This document shows positions 44,015 through 53,673 of a DNA stretch of 64,000 nucleotides, one piece after another (the stretch's first letter is position 1; each line of letters starts with the position of its first letter). The position numbers were made by a program, and so were the translations under genes. The notes below the pieces were generated by a model. That model had not been told where the DNA came from. It made no database searches and saw only the letters and a program-made list of their open reading frames with translations. Location of the stretch: positions 854,269 through 918,268 of the forward strand of contig NZ_JAKWBN010000001.1 in NCBI RefSeq assembly GCF_022511585.1, written 5' to 3'. Source of the DNA: Shimazuella soli (GTDB lineage Bacteria > Bacillota > Bacilli > Thermoactinomycetales > Thermoactinomycetaceae).

Positions 44015-45161
44015 AAGTAGATAAAACCTCCTCAGCAGCTTGTATTGCAGTACCAAAAGACAGGGCTACATTTTGTTTCTTTAAGGAAATCTCAATTGCA
44101 GATAGAACAGGTAATACATCTAAGGGGTCACAGTAGCCCATATGACCTATGCGGAAGATCTTTCCTTTTAAATGTTGCTGCCCTCCTGCGATGACAATTC
44201 CCATATTTTTGAGATCACTTCGAAGGCTTTCACTATTCCAACCATCCGCTTGATATACAGATGTAACAGTTGGAGAAGCATCTTGGTCACTTGTCATTAA
44301 TGGCAGGGAAAGAGCACGAATAGCACTACGGGTCATTTCTTTCATCACTTCATGACGTTTGAAAATTTTAGGCAATCCTTCTTGTTCCAGTAGCTCAAGT
44401 GAGGCATCAAGTCCAAATAATAAAGATACTGCAGGAGTAAATGGAGTCGTACCTTTTATTAGATTATCGCGGTAACGTCTGAAATCGAGATAAAACTTTG
44501 GATTTTTATTTTCTTCAATTACTTTCCATGCTTTTTGGCTGACTGCTGCAAACGCCAATCCAGCAGGGATCATCAACGCTTTTTGTGAACCAGCAACTGT
44601 GATATCGACTCCCCATTGATCCATCTCAAATGGTACAGCACCTAAGGAGCTAACAGCATCTACGATGACAAGGGCATCCGAATGTTCCTTGACAATAGGG
44701 GCTAATTTATCAATTGGATTTAAAACTCCTGTAGATGTTTCACATTGAGTAAAAAAGACAGCTTTCGCGTTTGGGTTTTGTTTCAACATGTTTTTTACAG
44801 CTTCAGGTTCAGGAGTTTTTCCCCATTCTACATCTAGTCTTTTTACAGTAACACCATATTCTGTCAATATTTTTGCAAAACGATCCCCAAATACACCTGT
44901 TACCACCACGATCGCTTCTTCTTTAGGTTGGACTGTATTGATAACAGCTGCTTCAAGTACAGAAGTACCACTGCCAGTAAATAAGAGAGGGGGTTCATTC
45001 GTACCAAAAAAAGGTTTTAAGCGTTCGCTTACTTCATTAATAAGTGTACTGGCTTCACCGCTTCGATGACCAATCATTGGCTTATTCATAGCAGCTTGAA
45101 CTGCTGGTGGTATCGGAGTTGGACCTGGAATGCGAAGATTGATTTTGTTTGCTATAAACAT
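44007..45161 (-). CDS. Class V aminotransferase (serine pathway, AGT/SPT-like)
   Basis: A PLP-dependent enzyme of 384 residues of the alanine-glyoxylate/serine-pyruvate aminotransferase group. N-terminus LRIPGPTPIPPAVQAAMNKPMIGHRSGE, PLP-binding Lys in VAGSQKALMIPAG, and VDAVSSLGAVPFEMD with the PLP Asp. Pairing with serA behind one serine-type leader suggests that it performs the phosphohydroxypyruvate transamination usually done by SerC, or makes serine or glycine by a related transamination. It is not a canonical SerC by sequence. AAGGAGG precedes ATG 45161. Confidence 0.85.
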   Translation of the reverse strand: MFIANKINLRIPGPTPIPPAVQAAMNKPMIGHRSGEASTLINEVSERLKPFFGTNEPPLLFTGSGTSVLEAAVINTVQPKEEAIVVVTGVFGDRFAKILTEYGVTVKRLDVEWGKTPEPEAVKNMLKQNPNAKAVFFTQCETSTGVLNPIDKLAPIVKEHSDALVIVDAVSSLGAVPFEMDQWGVDITVAGSQKALMIPAGLAFAAVSQKAWKVIEENKNPKFYLDFRRYRDNLIKGTTPFTPAVSLLFGLDASLELLEQEGLPKIFKRHEVMKEMTRSAIRALSLPLMTSDQDASPTVTSVYQADGWNSESLRSDLKNMGIVIAGGQQHLKGKIFRIGHMGYCDPLDVLPVLSAIEISLKKQNVALSFGTAIQAAEEVLSTYV

Positions 45162-45180
45162 AAGACAAAATTCCTCCTTA

Positions 45181-45455
45181 AAATAAAAAAACTCGTTCCA
45201 ATCACCTACTGTAGGTAGGTGAGGGACGAGAGACTCGTGGTGCCACCCTCAAATCATTGTTTGCTCACGCAAACAACCTTGATAAGTCAGTTGACTTAGA
45301 GGTAACGGATCTACCGTATTTGCCTACTATATTCTTTCAGCAAATCACTCCAGAGTGCTCCATCAGGTTAGGAATACCGATTTACACCAACCATCGGCTC
45401 TCTTTGATTCCTATTTCCTCATTTGGCTCTTTCATCGCTTTCGTATGAAGTTGTG
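45181..45455 (-). ncRNA. T-box riboswitch leader (serine operon)
   Basis: On the minus strand the T-box sequence AGGGTGGCACCACGAG occupies 45234-45249, followed by a terminator hairpin (45190-45231) and T-run. Upstream are stem I features: GAUGAAAGAG, the AG bulge AGAGAG and the distal loop GGUUGGUG. Unacylated tRNA should favour antitermination. The genes downstream imply tRNA-Ser. I could not fix the specifier codon with confidence by hand folding. Confidence 0.93.
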
Positions 45456-45458
45456 CTT

Positions 45459-45488
45459 ACTTTAACACGAATAAGAAAAGCATGTCAA
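45459..45488 (-). promoter_or_regulatory. Promoter of the T-box serine operon
   Basis: On the minus strand TTGACA (45483-45488) and TAAAGT (45459-45464), 18 bp apart, just before the T-box leader. Confidence 0.65.
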
Positions 45489-45639
45489 TGCACTTTTTAG
45501 AAAAATAGGTCCATAATAAAGAACATTTATCATGAATTATAGTGATAATGTTCGCTTTTTTAGTGTTTGTAGATATTTTAAATTGGTATTGCTGGATAAA
45601 AGTAACTTTTTTTTGACTAGCGCAAACACAAAAAACCAG

Positions 45640-45905
45640 ACAGCAGAACCATCTGGTAAAAGCAAAACAAATCAAAGCAAATTACATAGAATGGTCAAGC
45701 ATCCATACATGGTCATTCTGCGTTTCAGCGATCACTGGTCGCAGTTACTGGTAAGCTCAATCGCATCCTGTTACCGATGCGAATACGTTTTTTTAACCAA
45801 CACTACTGTGTTAGCTAAAAGGACGTATCCGTAACCGTAACGGGGAAACGATTTGTTTTCAAAACATCATTTGTTTCCTTCCCGTGTAACGCGTCCAAAA
45901 AGATC
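45640..45905. other. Structured intergenic region, function unknown
   Basis: A gene-free stretch dense in inverted repeats: ACCAGA/TCTGGT near 45640-45660; TCGCATC (45761-45767) with GATGCGA (45776-45782) followed by a T-run at 45788-45794; and a nested stem with CGGGG near 45840 pairing with CCCG near 45883 and inner GGAAAC/GTTTCC. The T-run hairpin could end a short RNA. The open frame across it has no family resemblance. The remaining gap up to 46151 is AT-rich and unremarkable. Confidence 0.5.
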
Positions 45906-46151
45906 ACGCTTACTCCAAGAAGTCACCAGAAAGTATGGGTAACACATTCCAAATTTATTATATGATAGAGAAACGTTCTGATCAATCAGAAAATGCTGTG
46001 TGTTTGTGATCAGCCACGTCAAAAAGCTATAAAAATGAAGAAAATAAAATATAAATATAAAAACACCAAAAATAAATCAATAAAAATTTACTATTTTCCT
46101 TTCTTGTAATTATAATACAGAAATATTTTTTATCTGATTTTAAAAATATAC

Positions 46152-46180
46152 TTGACTAAAAAAATATACGAAGATATAGT
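46152..46180 (+). promoter_or_regulatory. Promoter of the rbs operon
   Basis: TTGACT at 46152-46157 and TATAGT at 46175-46180 with a 17-bp spacer. Confidence 0.8.
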
Positions 46181-46183
46181 ATA

Positions 46184-46211
46184 TGTAACCGGTTTCATGT
46201 AACCGGTTACA
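46184..46211 (+). promoter_or_regulatory. Tandem LacI-family operators (RbsR)
   Basis: TGTAACCGGTTACA at 46198-46211 is a perfect palindrome. TGTAACCGGTTTCA at 46184-46197 abuts it and differs in one arm. They sit over the expected transcription start, right before rbsR, suggesting autorepression released by ribose. Confidence 0.85.
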
Positions 46212-46235
46212 TAAGGAAAGGGAGGTGTAAAGAAT

Positions 46236-47243
46236 TTGGCTACTATTCGTGATGTGGCGAAGTTAGCCGGAGTTTCTGTTGCCACTGTATCACGAGTGAT
46301 AAACAAAAATGGTTATGTCCATGAAACTACGAAACAGAGTGTAGAAGCAGCAATATCCCAATTAAATTATCGTCCAAATGAAATAGCACGAACACTATAT
46401 AAAAAGAATTCAAAACTCATTGGACTGATCATACCAGATATTACAAACCCTTTTTTCACAGAATTAGCAAGGGCGATAGAAGACACTGCTCATCATTATG
46501 GATACACTGTTGTCCTCTGTAATACAGATGAGATTTTAGAGAAGGAAAAGCATTATATTGAAGTATTACAGCAACGGCAAGCAGACGGGTGCATTATGAT
46601 TATTAATGAAAAAGTAACGCATTCTAACCTGCAACAAGATTTTCCTATTGTCGCCTTAGACCGTCCCATTCATGCAGAGATTCCTTTTATTCATGCTGAT
46701 CATTACCAAGGGGGGCAACTTGCAGCTCAGATATTGCTGCGAAAAGGATCTAAACATTTGGTTCATATACGAGGTCCAAAGTATTTAGATTCTGCTGAAG
46801 CTAGGTATCAGGGATTTTTGGATATCGTAAAAAAAGAAAGCGTCTCCTATCACATCTTGGAGAGCTCCTTTCAACCAAGCAATGATGAACGGTTAATTAA
46901 TGACCTGTTTGATCGTTTTCCAGAAACAGATGGAATATTTGCAGCAAATGATGTGATTGCAGTATCTGCTTTAAAAACGGCATTGCGTCGGGGAATTGCT
47001 GTACCGGAAGAATTACAAATCATGGGTTATGATGGGATTTTGTTTGGGCAGTTATTCTATCCATCCATTTCCACTATCGCACAACCCATCTATCAACTTG
47101 GCGAAAAAGCAACCAAAATATTATTGCAATGGATTGAAACGAAAACTTGTGATCCGTTGGTTAGTTGTTTACCAGTTGAATGGATAGAACGTGATACGAC
47201 TCGAAAGGAGTTATTGGATGAGCAACATAGTAATAATCGGTAG
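46236..47243 (+). CDS. rbsR: Ribose operon repressor (LacI family)
   Basis: A 335-residue regulator. The N-terminal LacI helix-turn-helix (TIRDVAKLAGVSVATVSRVINKNGYV) and hinge are followed by a periplasmic-binding-protein-like ligand domain (KLIGLIIPDITNPFFTELARAIEDTA...). Start is TTG 46236 after AAAGGGAGG. First gene of rbsRKDACB, so it controls its own operon through the tandem operators upstream. Overlaps the rbsK start. Confidence 0.92.
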   Translation: MATIRDVAKLAGVSVATVSRVINKNGYVHETTKQSVEAAISQLNYRPNEIARTLYKKNSKLIGLIIPDITNPFFTELARAIEDTAHHYGYTVVLCNTDEILEKEKHYIEVLQQRQADGCIMIINEKVTHSNLQQDFPIVALDRPIHAEIPFIHADHYQGGQLAAQILLRKGSKHLVHIRGPKYLDSAEARYQGFLDIVKKESVSYHILESSFQPSNDERLINDLFDRFPETDGIFAANDVIAVSALKTALRRGIAVPEELQIMGYDGILFGQLFYPSISTIAQPIYQLGEKATKILLQWIETKTCDPLVSCLPVEWIERDTTRKELLDEQHSNNR

Positions 47244-48129
47244 TATGAATATGGATTTAGTTGTGATCACTTCTCGACGCGCTCATCCAGGAGAAACTAT
47301 TTTTGGAGAAGAATTTCTTACTGTTCCTGGAGGAAAGGGAGCCAATCAGGCAGTTGCTGCTGCTCGATTAGGAGCAAAAGTCCACATGGTTGGTGCAGTA
47401 GGAAATGATTCGTTTGGAGCATCCATATTTCAGAATTTGAAAAAGGAAGGGATAAACACAACGAACATTCAAGTTCTGTCTGATGAGAGTACAGGTACCG
47501 CTCACATCACAGTTGCAGAAGGTGATAATACGATTATTGTTATCCCAGCAGCAAATGCAAGGCTATCTGTGGATATCATACAATCGATTCGAAAATTAAT
47601 AGAAGATGCTTCTATCGTAATTCTTCAACTGGAAGTTCCACTTACGACAGTAGCTTATGCAATCGACCTTTGTAATGAATTGCAAACTCCTGTTTTGTTG
47701 AATCCAGCTCCAGCTCAAGCTTTGCCGAAGGATATGATAGATAAGGCAACTTATCTTACTCCTAATGAACATGAAGCAAAGATACTTTTTCCTGATGATG
47801 AATTAGAAGCAGTCTTAAAAAAATATCCAAATAAATTAATCGTTACCGAAGGTGAAAAAGGTGTTCGGTTTTATGATGGAGAGCAGTTAATACACGTTCC
47901 AGCAAGAAACGTTGAGGTAGTTGATACTACTGGAGCTGGAGATACCTTTAATGCCGCATTCGCTATTGGTCTAACAAAGGGATACAAATTGAAAGAAGCG
48001 ATTGAGTTTGCCAACTTAGCAGCAGGATTATCAGTGGGCAGGTTAGGTGCACAAGCAGGAATGCCTACATTGGAGCAATTAATTCAAGTTCAAGGTGAGA
48101 TGGATGAAAAAAATAGGCGTCATCAATAG
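47218..48129 (+). CDS. rbsK: Ribokinase
   Basis: A PfkB-family kinase of about 303 residues that phosphorylates ribose to ribose-5-phosphate. [16 protein letters not shown] near the N-terminus (substrate region) and the active-site motif [14 protein letters not shown] near residue 240 are intact. ATG 47218 ([15 protein letters not shown]) overlaps the rbsR stop. Its 3' end overlaps the rbsD start. Confidence 0.94.
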   Translation: MSNIVIIGSMNMDLVVITSRRAHPGETIFGEEFLTVPGGKGANQAVAAARLGAKVHMVGAVGNDSFGASIFQNLKKEGINTTNIQVLSDESTGTAHITVAEGDNTIIVIPAANARLSVDIIQSIRKLIEDASIVILQLEVPLTTVAYAIDLCNELQTPVLLNPAPAQALPKDMIDKATYLTPNEHEAKILFPDDELEAVLKKYPNKLIVTEGEKGVRFYDGEQLIHVPARNVEVVDTTGAGDTFNAAFAIGLTKGYKLKEAIEFANLAAGLSVGRLGAQAGMPTLEQLIQVQGEMDEKNRRHQ

Positions 48130-48499
48130 CGAGATATCTACTGTATTGGCACGAATGGGGCATACCGATACCATTGTAATAGCAGATAGCGGCTTACCAA
48201 TTCCCGGACATGTAAAAAGGATTGATTTGGCAGTCGATCTAGGAAAACCTGCATTTATTGAAGTGTTACATGTTGTTTTAAGAGAGTTAGAAGTAGAAAA
48301 AGTAACGCTAGCTTCTGAAATAAAGCAATATAATCCGAAGTTATTTCGACAAGTTGAGTCTATTTTTTCTGATCAAGGCAAATCATTTGTTTCGCATGAG
48401 CAGTTTAAAAAAGCATGTCATGAGGCGAAAGCTATCATTCGGACAGGTGAAAACACCCCATATGCAAACGTTATTTTACATGCAGGGGTGATCTTTTAA
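48104..48499 (+). CDS. rbsD: D-ribose pyranase
   Basis: 131 residues. It converts beta-ribopyranose to the form used by ribokinase. Family motifs: the catalytic His in [19 protein letters not shown] and the C-terminal [22 protein letters not shown] 48104 is preferred to GTG 48095. It starts inside the end of rbsK. Confidence 0.94.
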   Translation: MKKIGVINSEISTVLARMGHTDTIVIADSGLPIPGHVKRIDLAVDLGKPAFIEVLHVVLRELEVEKVTLASEIKQYNPKLFRQVESIFSDQGKSFVSHEQFKKACHEAKAIIRTGENTPYANVILHAGVIF

Positions 48500-48515
48500 G
48501 AAGGGAGGAGGTTTT

Positions 48516-50003
48516 ATGCAGATTCAACTAAAAAATATTTCTAAGTCTTTTGCCAAGAATCAAGTACTTCATAGGGTTGATTTCACTTTGGAATCAGGAG
48601 AAGTACATGCTCTCATGGGAGAAAATGGTGCCGGAAAATCAACATTAATGAAAATCTTGACTGGTGTTTACACCCAAGACGAAGGACATGTTTTGATTGA
48701 CGGTAAGGAAACAAGATTTAAAAATGTGAAGGAAGTAGAAGAAAAAGGGATTGCTTTTATTCACCAAGAGCTGAATATTTTCCCGAATTTAACTGTTGCA
48801 GAAAACTTATTTCTAGGACATGAAGAAAAGATAGGTCACACTGGGATTTTAAAAACCAAACAAATGGAACAGAAAACAGAAGAGTATTTAGCTGGTCTTG
48901 GTTTATCTGTTAAAGCTTCAAAGCTTGCAGGCTCGCTTTCTGTAGGACAACAGCAGATGATTGAAATTGCAAAAGCATTAAGACTCCAAGCACAGGTAAT
49001 TATCATGGATGAGCCTACAGCTGCGTTAACGGATCGCGAAATCCAAATACTCTTTTCGCTGATTGAAAAACTCAAAAAACAAGGCGTTTCTTTTGTTTAT
49101 ATCTCTCATCGGATGGAAGAGATATTCGAAGTATGTGACAAAATAACGATATTACGTGATGGACAATATATTGCGACCAAACAAGTGAAAGATACAACAT
49201 TTGATGAAGTAGTTTATATGATGGTGGGGCGGAGTATCGGAGATCGATATCCTGTGCGATCTGGTCATAAGCAGTCAGACGTGTTTTTAGAAGTCAAAGA
49301 TCTGACAAGAAGAGGTGCATTTGAAAATATCTCTTTTCATGTAAAGAAAGGAGAGATTCTAGGTGTAGCTGGTTTAATGGGAGCAGGTAGAACCGAAATC
49401 ATGAAAGCTATTTTTGGCTATGAATCAATCCACTCTGGGGAGATTTGGATAAATGGGGATCGAGTGTCTATTCGAAAACCATCAGACGCCATACGGTATG
49501 GTTTAGGTTTTATAACCGAGGATCGAAAATCAGAAGGTTTAATATTAGATTTTTCGATTCAAGAGAATATGGTTCTACCAATTTTGAAACAATTTCAATC
49601 ATTATTTGTAATATCCAAGCAAAGAGAAAAAAGTTTTGTTCATAAAATGATAAAAAAATTAAACATTAAAACCACCAATGAAACACAACAAGTCAAATCT
49701 TTAAGTGGTGGGAACCAACAAAAAGTAGTTCTTGCTAAATGGCTTGGACTCATGCCGGATTGTCTCATACTTGATGAACCTACAAGAGGAGTGGATGTAG
49801 GAGCAAAAAAAGAGATTTATTCTCTCATGCAAGAGTTAGCTGATCAAGGTGTAGCGATCATTGTTGTTTCGTCAGATCTGCCAGAGGTATTAGGCATTAG
49901 TGATCGAATCATGGTCATATCTGAGGGAAAAGTTGGTGGATTTGTGGACAAACAAGATGCTACAGGGGAGAAGATCATGAATCTAGCAACAGGAGGGAAA
50001 TAA
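48516..50003 (+). CDS. rbsA: Ribose ABC transporter ATP-binding protein
   Basis: 495 residues with two fused ATPase domains. The first has a good Walker A (GENGAGKST), signature LSVGQQQM and Walker [12 protein letters not shown]. The second has the degenerate Walker [10 protein letters not shown], signature LSGGNQQK and [10 protein letters not shown]. This arrangement is standard for sugar ABC transporters of the RbsA/MglA group. AAGGGAGGAGG precedes ATG 48516. Confidence 0.95.
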   Translation: MQIQLKNISKSFAKNQVLHRVDFTLESGEVHALMGENGAGKSTLMKILTGVYTQDEGHVLIDGKETRFKNVKEVEEKGIAFIHQELNIFPNLTVAENLFLGHEEKIGHTGILKTKQMEQKTEEYLAGLGLSVKASKLAGSLSVGQQQMIEIAKALRLQAQVIIMDEPTAALTDREIQILFSLIEKLKKQGVSFVYISHRMEEIFEVCDKITILRDGQYIATKQVKDTTFDEVVYMMVGRSIGDRYPVRSGHKQSDVFLEVKDLTRRGAFENISFHVKKGEILGVAGLMGAGRTEIMKAIFGYESIHSGEIWINGDRVSIRKPSDAIRYGLGFITEDRKSEGLILDFSIQENMVLPILKQFQSLFVISKQREKSFVHKMIKKLNIKTTNETQQVKSLSGGNQQKVVLAKWLGLMPDCLILDEPTRGVDVGAKKEIYSLMQELADQGVAIIVVSSDLPEVLGISDRIMVISEGKVGGFVDKQDATGEKIMNLATGGK

Positions 50004-50006
50004 ATC

Positions 50007-50951
50007 GTGACTGCAATACGAGAAAGATTAGGAAATGGATGGAAACAGTTAGGTTCGATGATTGGTTTAGTGCTTATCGTCCTAATTGTAAGCGCTTTAA
50101 ATGCTGATTTTTTAACGATCAATAATTTGTTAAATGTTTTACGGCAAGTTTCTATCAATGCATTGATAGCTTTTGGAATGACTTTTGTCATCTTGACAGG
50201 TGGGATCGATTTATCTGTTGGCTCTATGTTAGCGCTATCGAGTGCTGTGGTAGCTCAGTTGATGGCAAAAGGGGTAAGTTTCTATCCTGCATTATTAATA
50301 GGAATTGTTGCTGGAGCGATAATGGGTGCATTTAACGGAATTATGATTACCAAGGGAAAAGTAGCTCCATTTATTGCAACTCTCGCTACGTTAACTATCT
50401 TCCGTGGATTCACCTTAGTGTATACAGATGGCAGTCCTATTACAGGGATGAGTAATGATTTTTCCTTTCAATTGTTTGGGAAAGGTTATATGTTTGGTAT
50501 TCCGGTCCCAGTTGTGACAATGTTAGTGGTTTTCCTGTTTTTGCTTTTTGTATTAAAGAAAACAGTTTTTGGTCGACAGACCTATGCCATCGGTGGCAAT
50601 GAGGAAGCTTCCATTTTAGCTGGCATCAAGGTCGATCGTATCAAAGTAATCATTTATTCCATTTCCGGAGCTCTTTCGGCATTAGCAGGGATCATCTTAA
50701 TTTCTCGCTTGAATTCAGCTGATCCAAATGCTGGGACTTCGTACGAATTAGATGCAATTGCAGCAGTAGTGTTGGGTGGTACCAGTCTTTCTGGCGGAAA
50801 AGGCTCCATTTGGGGAACTTTAATTGGTGCATTGATTATTGGAGTATTGAATAATGGATTAAATTTATTGAATGTCTCTCCATTCTATCAGCTTGTCGTA
50901 AAAGGATTTGTCATTTTGTTAGCAGTACTCATTGACCGAAAAAAATCATAA
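50007..50951 (+). CDS. rbsC: Ribose ABC transporter permease
   Basis: A 314-residue permease with about ten membrane helices. Conserved segments: FVILTGGIDLSVGSMLALSS, KGKVAPFIATLATLTIFRG, YAIGGNEEASILAGIKVDR and GGTSLSGGKGSIWGTLIGALIIGVLNNGLNL. Lies 3 bp after rbsA. Confidence 0.95.
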   Translation: MTAIRERLGNGWKQLGSMIGLVLIVLIVSALNADFLTINNLLNVLRQVSINALIAFGMTFVILTGGIDLSVGSMLALSSAVVAQLMAKGVSFYPALLIGIVAGAIMGAFNGIMITKGKVAPFIATLATLTIFRGFTLVYTDGSPITGMSNDFSFQLFGKGYMFGIPVPVVTMLVVFLFLLFVLKKTVFGRQTYAIGGNEEASILAGIKVDRIKVIIYSISGALSALAGIILISRLNSADPNAGTSYELDAIAAVVLGGTSLSGGKGSIWGTLIGALIIGVLNNGLNLLNVSPFYQLVVKGFVILLAVLIDRKKS

Positions 50952-50968
50952 AGGAGATCAGATATAAA

Positions 50969-51880
50969 ATGAAAAAAATATTTACACTAGTACTTGTTGG
51001 AATGTTGCTTTTAGTTGGTTGTTCGATGCAACCAGCAGGACAAGAAAAGACAAGTGATAAGAAATCTGCAAAAACAATTGGACTTTCCATTTCTACTATG
51101 AACAATCCATTCTTTGTTACTTTAAAAAATGCTACTGAAAAGAAAGCAAAAGAGTTGGGATATACATTAATTACAGTTGATGCGCAAAATAATTCAGCAA
51201 AACAAGCAAGTGATGTAGAAGATTTGATTCAAAAAAACGTAGACTTTTTATTAATTAACCCAGTTGATTCAGATGCTGTAGTTTCCGCAGTACAATCGGC
51301 TAACAATGCAAATATTCCTGTTATTACATTGGATCGCTCCGCAAACGGGGGAAAAGTAGTTTCTCATATCGCGTCTGACAATGTATCTGGAGGAGAAATG
51401 GCAGGAAAACATTTACTTCAGTTAGTTGGTAATGGAGCAAACATTGTAGAGCTAGAGGGTGTACCTGGTTCATCTGCTGCACGTGAACGTGGACAAGGTT
51501 TCCATAAAGTGATTGATGGGAAGTTAAAAGTAGTCTCTAAACAGTCCGCAGATTTTGATCGTTCCAAAGGATTATCGGTTATGGAAAATATCATTCAAGG
51601 AAACAAGAACATCCAAGGTGTATTTGCACAAAATGATGAAATGGCTTTAGGAGCACTAGAAGCTTTAAAATCTGCTGGTCTCACAAATGTAAAAGTTATC
51701 GGCTTTGATGGTACAGATGAAGCGAAAGCAGCAGTGAACAAAGGCGAGTTATCCGCGACGATTGCTCAAAAGCCAGATGTAATGGGTGAAACTGCGATCG
51801 AAACAGTGAAAAAAGTTTTAGCAGGTGAAAAGGTTGATGCAAATATCCCTGTACCACTGGAACTTGTTGTAAAAAAATAA
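50969..51880 (+). CDS. rbsB: Ribose ABC transporter substrate-binding lipoprotein
   Basis: 303 residues. A lipoprotein signal peptide with lipobox LLVGC (Cys about residue 18) is followed by a type I periplasmic-binding fold: IGLSISTMNNPFFVTLKNATEKKAKELG, TLDRSANGGKVVSHIASDNVSGGEMAG, VFAQNDEMALGALEAL and VIGFDGTDEAKAAV. It completes a full ribose uptake and activation operon, ended by a strong terminator. Confidence 0.95.
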   Translation: MKKIFTLVLVGMLLLVGCSMQPAGQEKTSDKKSAKTIGLSISTMNNPFFVTLKNATEKKAKELGYTLITVDAQNNSAKQASDVEDLIQKNVDFLLINPVDSDAVVSAVQSANNANIPVITLDRSANGGKVVSHIASDNVSGGEMAGKHLLQLVGNGANIVELEGVPGSSAARERGQGFHKVIDGKLKVVSKQSADFDRSKGLSVMENIIQGNKNIQGVFAQNDEMALGALEALKSAGLTNVKVIGFDGTDEAKAAVNKGELSATIAQKPDVMGETAIETVKKVLAGEKVDANIPVPLELVVKK

Positions 51881-51897
51881 CATGATTGTGAATTGGG

Positions 51898-51935
51898 TAA
51901 AGCTCCAAATCAAAGATTGGAGCTTTACTTTTTTT
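51898..51935 (+). terminator. Intrinsic terminator of the rbs operon
   Basis: A perfect 11-bp stem (TAAAGCTCCAA/TTGGAGCTTTA) and a T-run. Confidence 0.9.
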
Positions 51936-51985
51936 ACTCTTCTTGCTTAAAACCTCCACTATTCCTAAAATTGAGGGAATTTCAA

Positions 51986-52366
51986 CTAATGGACTACTTC
52001 AACCGTAAATCCCCCAGGAGCCTTTACATAAAAAGTATAGCCATGTGATTGGACAGGTGGCTGTACGTCAAATCCATCTTCTTTTAACCGTTTATTTATC
52101 TCATCTACTTGCTCTCTGCTCTTTTGTGGAAATCCAATATGGAAGGTTTTTGGATAATTCACTTCTTTTCCATACATCAATGTTAGTACAAATTCATCTT
52201 CGTCGTACATTAAGGCAAATCCATTTCCACGAGCTGCTGTGCATGTTAGACCAAAATAAGTTTCTAAAAACTTCCGTGCAGCCAGAACGTCTGTAACTGT
52301 CAGATTGAGATGATTCAGTTTCAATTCGCTCACCTTTTTCTCATAGAAATTATCTTTCATTTTCAT
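51986..52366 (-). CDS. VOC (glyoxalase/bleomycin resistance) family protein
   Basis: About 115-126 residues. The core LKLNHLNLTVTDVLAARKFLETYFGLT and the C-terminal FYVKAPGGFTVEVVH are typical of the vicinal-oxygen-chelate fold, with candidate metal residues His and Glu in these two strands. Start is ATG 52366 or GTG 52333 (MSELKLNHLNL). The latter gives the usual length. Substrate unknown. Confidence 0.8.
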   Translation of the reverse strand: MKMKDNFYEKKVSELKLNHLNLTVTDVLAARKFLETYFGLTCTAARGNGFALMYDEDEFVLTLMYGKEVNYPKTFHIGFPQKSREQVDEINKRLKEDGFDVQPPVQSHGYTFYVKAPGGFTVEVVH

Positions 52367-52580
52367 TGTATGATATTGAAGCTAGTAAGAAGTTTATAGA
52401 TGGCTACAGTTGATTTTTCTGGGTTTTAAATCGTAAAACTTGTAAACTAGTTTAATGTCTTGTCTCCTTGATTAAGACGAAAACTCTTTTATAGTTGAGG
52501 TTATTATTGCCTATTCGGCACTTGCAAGTTTTATCATTTTGCATAAAGATAGAAGTACTGTGGTGATGGAGGCGGTAGAT

Positions 52581-53555
52581 TTGGCAATGAAAGATATGGT
52601 AGGACAGGAGCGCGTCGTCAGATGGCTTCAGTCATCGGTCAGGCAAAATCGGTTAGCACATGCCTATCTATTTACAGCTTTACATATGGATGAACCTATA
52701 AGAATGGCAATTCAACTTGCTAAAACGTTAAATTGTGAGAAAAAAGACATCGATGCTTGTGATTCTTGTTCAACTTGTATTCAAATTGAACATGGAAATC
52801 ACCCAGATGTAGTTAAGATTCAACCAGATGGTGCTTATATTAAAATAGATCAAGTTAGAGCAGTACAAGCATCTTTTCGATATCGAGCATCCAACCATAT
52901 TACACGAATTCTTATTATTGAATCTGCGGAGAAAATGCGACTAGAAACAGCAAATTCATTACTCAAATTTCTAGAAGAACCCATCTCGCCGATGGTTGCG
53001 ATTCTCATTACAGATAAAAAAGAACGAATTTTACCTACGATCCAGTCAAGGTGTCAATGGGTTCGATTTTCTCCTCCTTCTGTGCATAAACAAATGGAGC
53101 AATATGTTGGGGCAGGATTTACATCAGCAGATGCACAACTGCTCGCTTCTCTTAAATACAAAGAGGAATTAAATGCACTTTCGTCCTTAGAATTCAGGGA
53201 TTTGTTGGGCAAGTTGAACAACTGGTGTCATGATTTTGTTACTGGAAACGACTCTGCTCTATTAGAAGTACAAGTAGGATGGCTTGCAGATGTATGCGCT
53301 CAAGGTCAAGTAAAAAGTGTATTGGAATTGCTTTTGATTTGCTTAAGAGAAAAATTAACCAAACAGACCCATTACTTTTCACAAAAAAATGAATCAGAAT
53401 CAGCAACTACATTAGCAATGGAAAATGTACTGATTGCGAGTCGATTGGTACAAAAAACAGAGGTATCTTCTCCTGCAGTATTGGAGCAGATGGTAATTGC
53501 GACCCAAGAGAAACGGAAAAGTAAACCCGATGATTGGCGTTTGATCGTAATATAG
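52581..53555 (+). CDS. holB: DNA polymerase III delta-prime subunit
   Basis: A clamp-loader subunit of about 324 residues. It has an AAA+ fold without a functional P-loop, the four-Cys zinc module (CEKKDIDACDSCSTC), GNHPDVV, and SANSLLKFLEEP as in DnaX-like proteins. GGAGG at 52568-52572 suits TTG 52581 better than the earlier in-frame GTG/ATG codons. In B. subtilis holB is with tmk and ricT near the origin. Here it is a single gene with its own terminator. Confidence 0.88.
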   Translation: MAMKDMVGQERVVRWLQSSVRQNRLAHAYLFTALHMDEPIRMAIQLAKTLNCEKKDIDACDSCSTCIQIEHGNHPDVVKIQPDGAYIKIDQVRAVQASFRYRASNHITRILIIESAEKMRLETANSLLKFLEEPISPMVAILITDKKERILPTIQSRCQWVRFSPPSVHKQMEQYVGAGFTSADAQLLASLKYKEELNALSSLEFRDLLGKLNNWCHDFVTGNDSALLEVQVGWLADVCAQGQVKSVLELLLICLREKLTKQTHYFSQKNESESATTLAMENVLIASRLVQKTEVSSPAVLEQMVIATQEKRKSKPDDWRLIVI

Positions 53556-53563
53556 TTCTCTAA

Positions 53564-53601
53564 AAGAAAGGAGCTATCAAAAGTAGTAGCTTCTTTTTTT
53601 T
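53564..53601 (+). terminator. Intrinsic terminator of holB
   Basis: AGCTA/TAGCT stem extended by AGAA/TTCT pairing, with a T-run. Confidence 0.7.
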
Positions 53602-53650
53602 GTATCTATTTTCAAATTTATTGAAAAGAAAAATGTCCATACAGTGTAAA

Positions 53651-53673
53651 AAAACTCCCCACCGGGGAGTTTT
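53651..53673 (-). terminator. Terminator of ppa
   Basis: A perfect 10-bp stem AAAACTCCCC/GGGGAGTTTT with a 3-nt loop. The T-run direction suits the minus strand gene, and the stem touches its stop codon. Confidence 0.8.

Noticed and set aside
45532-45834. 100-codon open frame between the serine and ribose operons
   Set aside because: Poor ribosome binding site, odd composition and overlap with many inverted repeats. No family resemblance.
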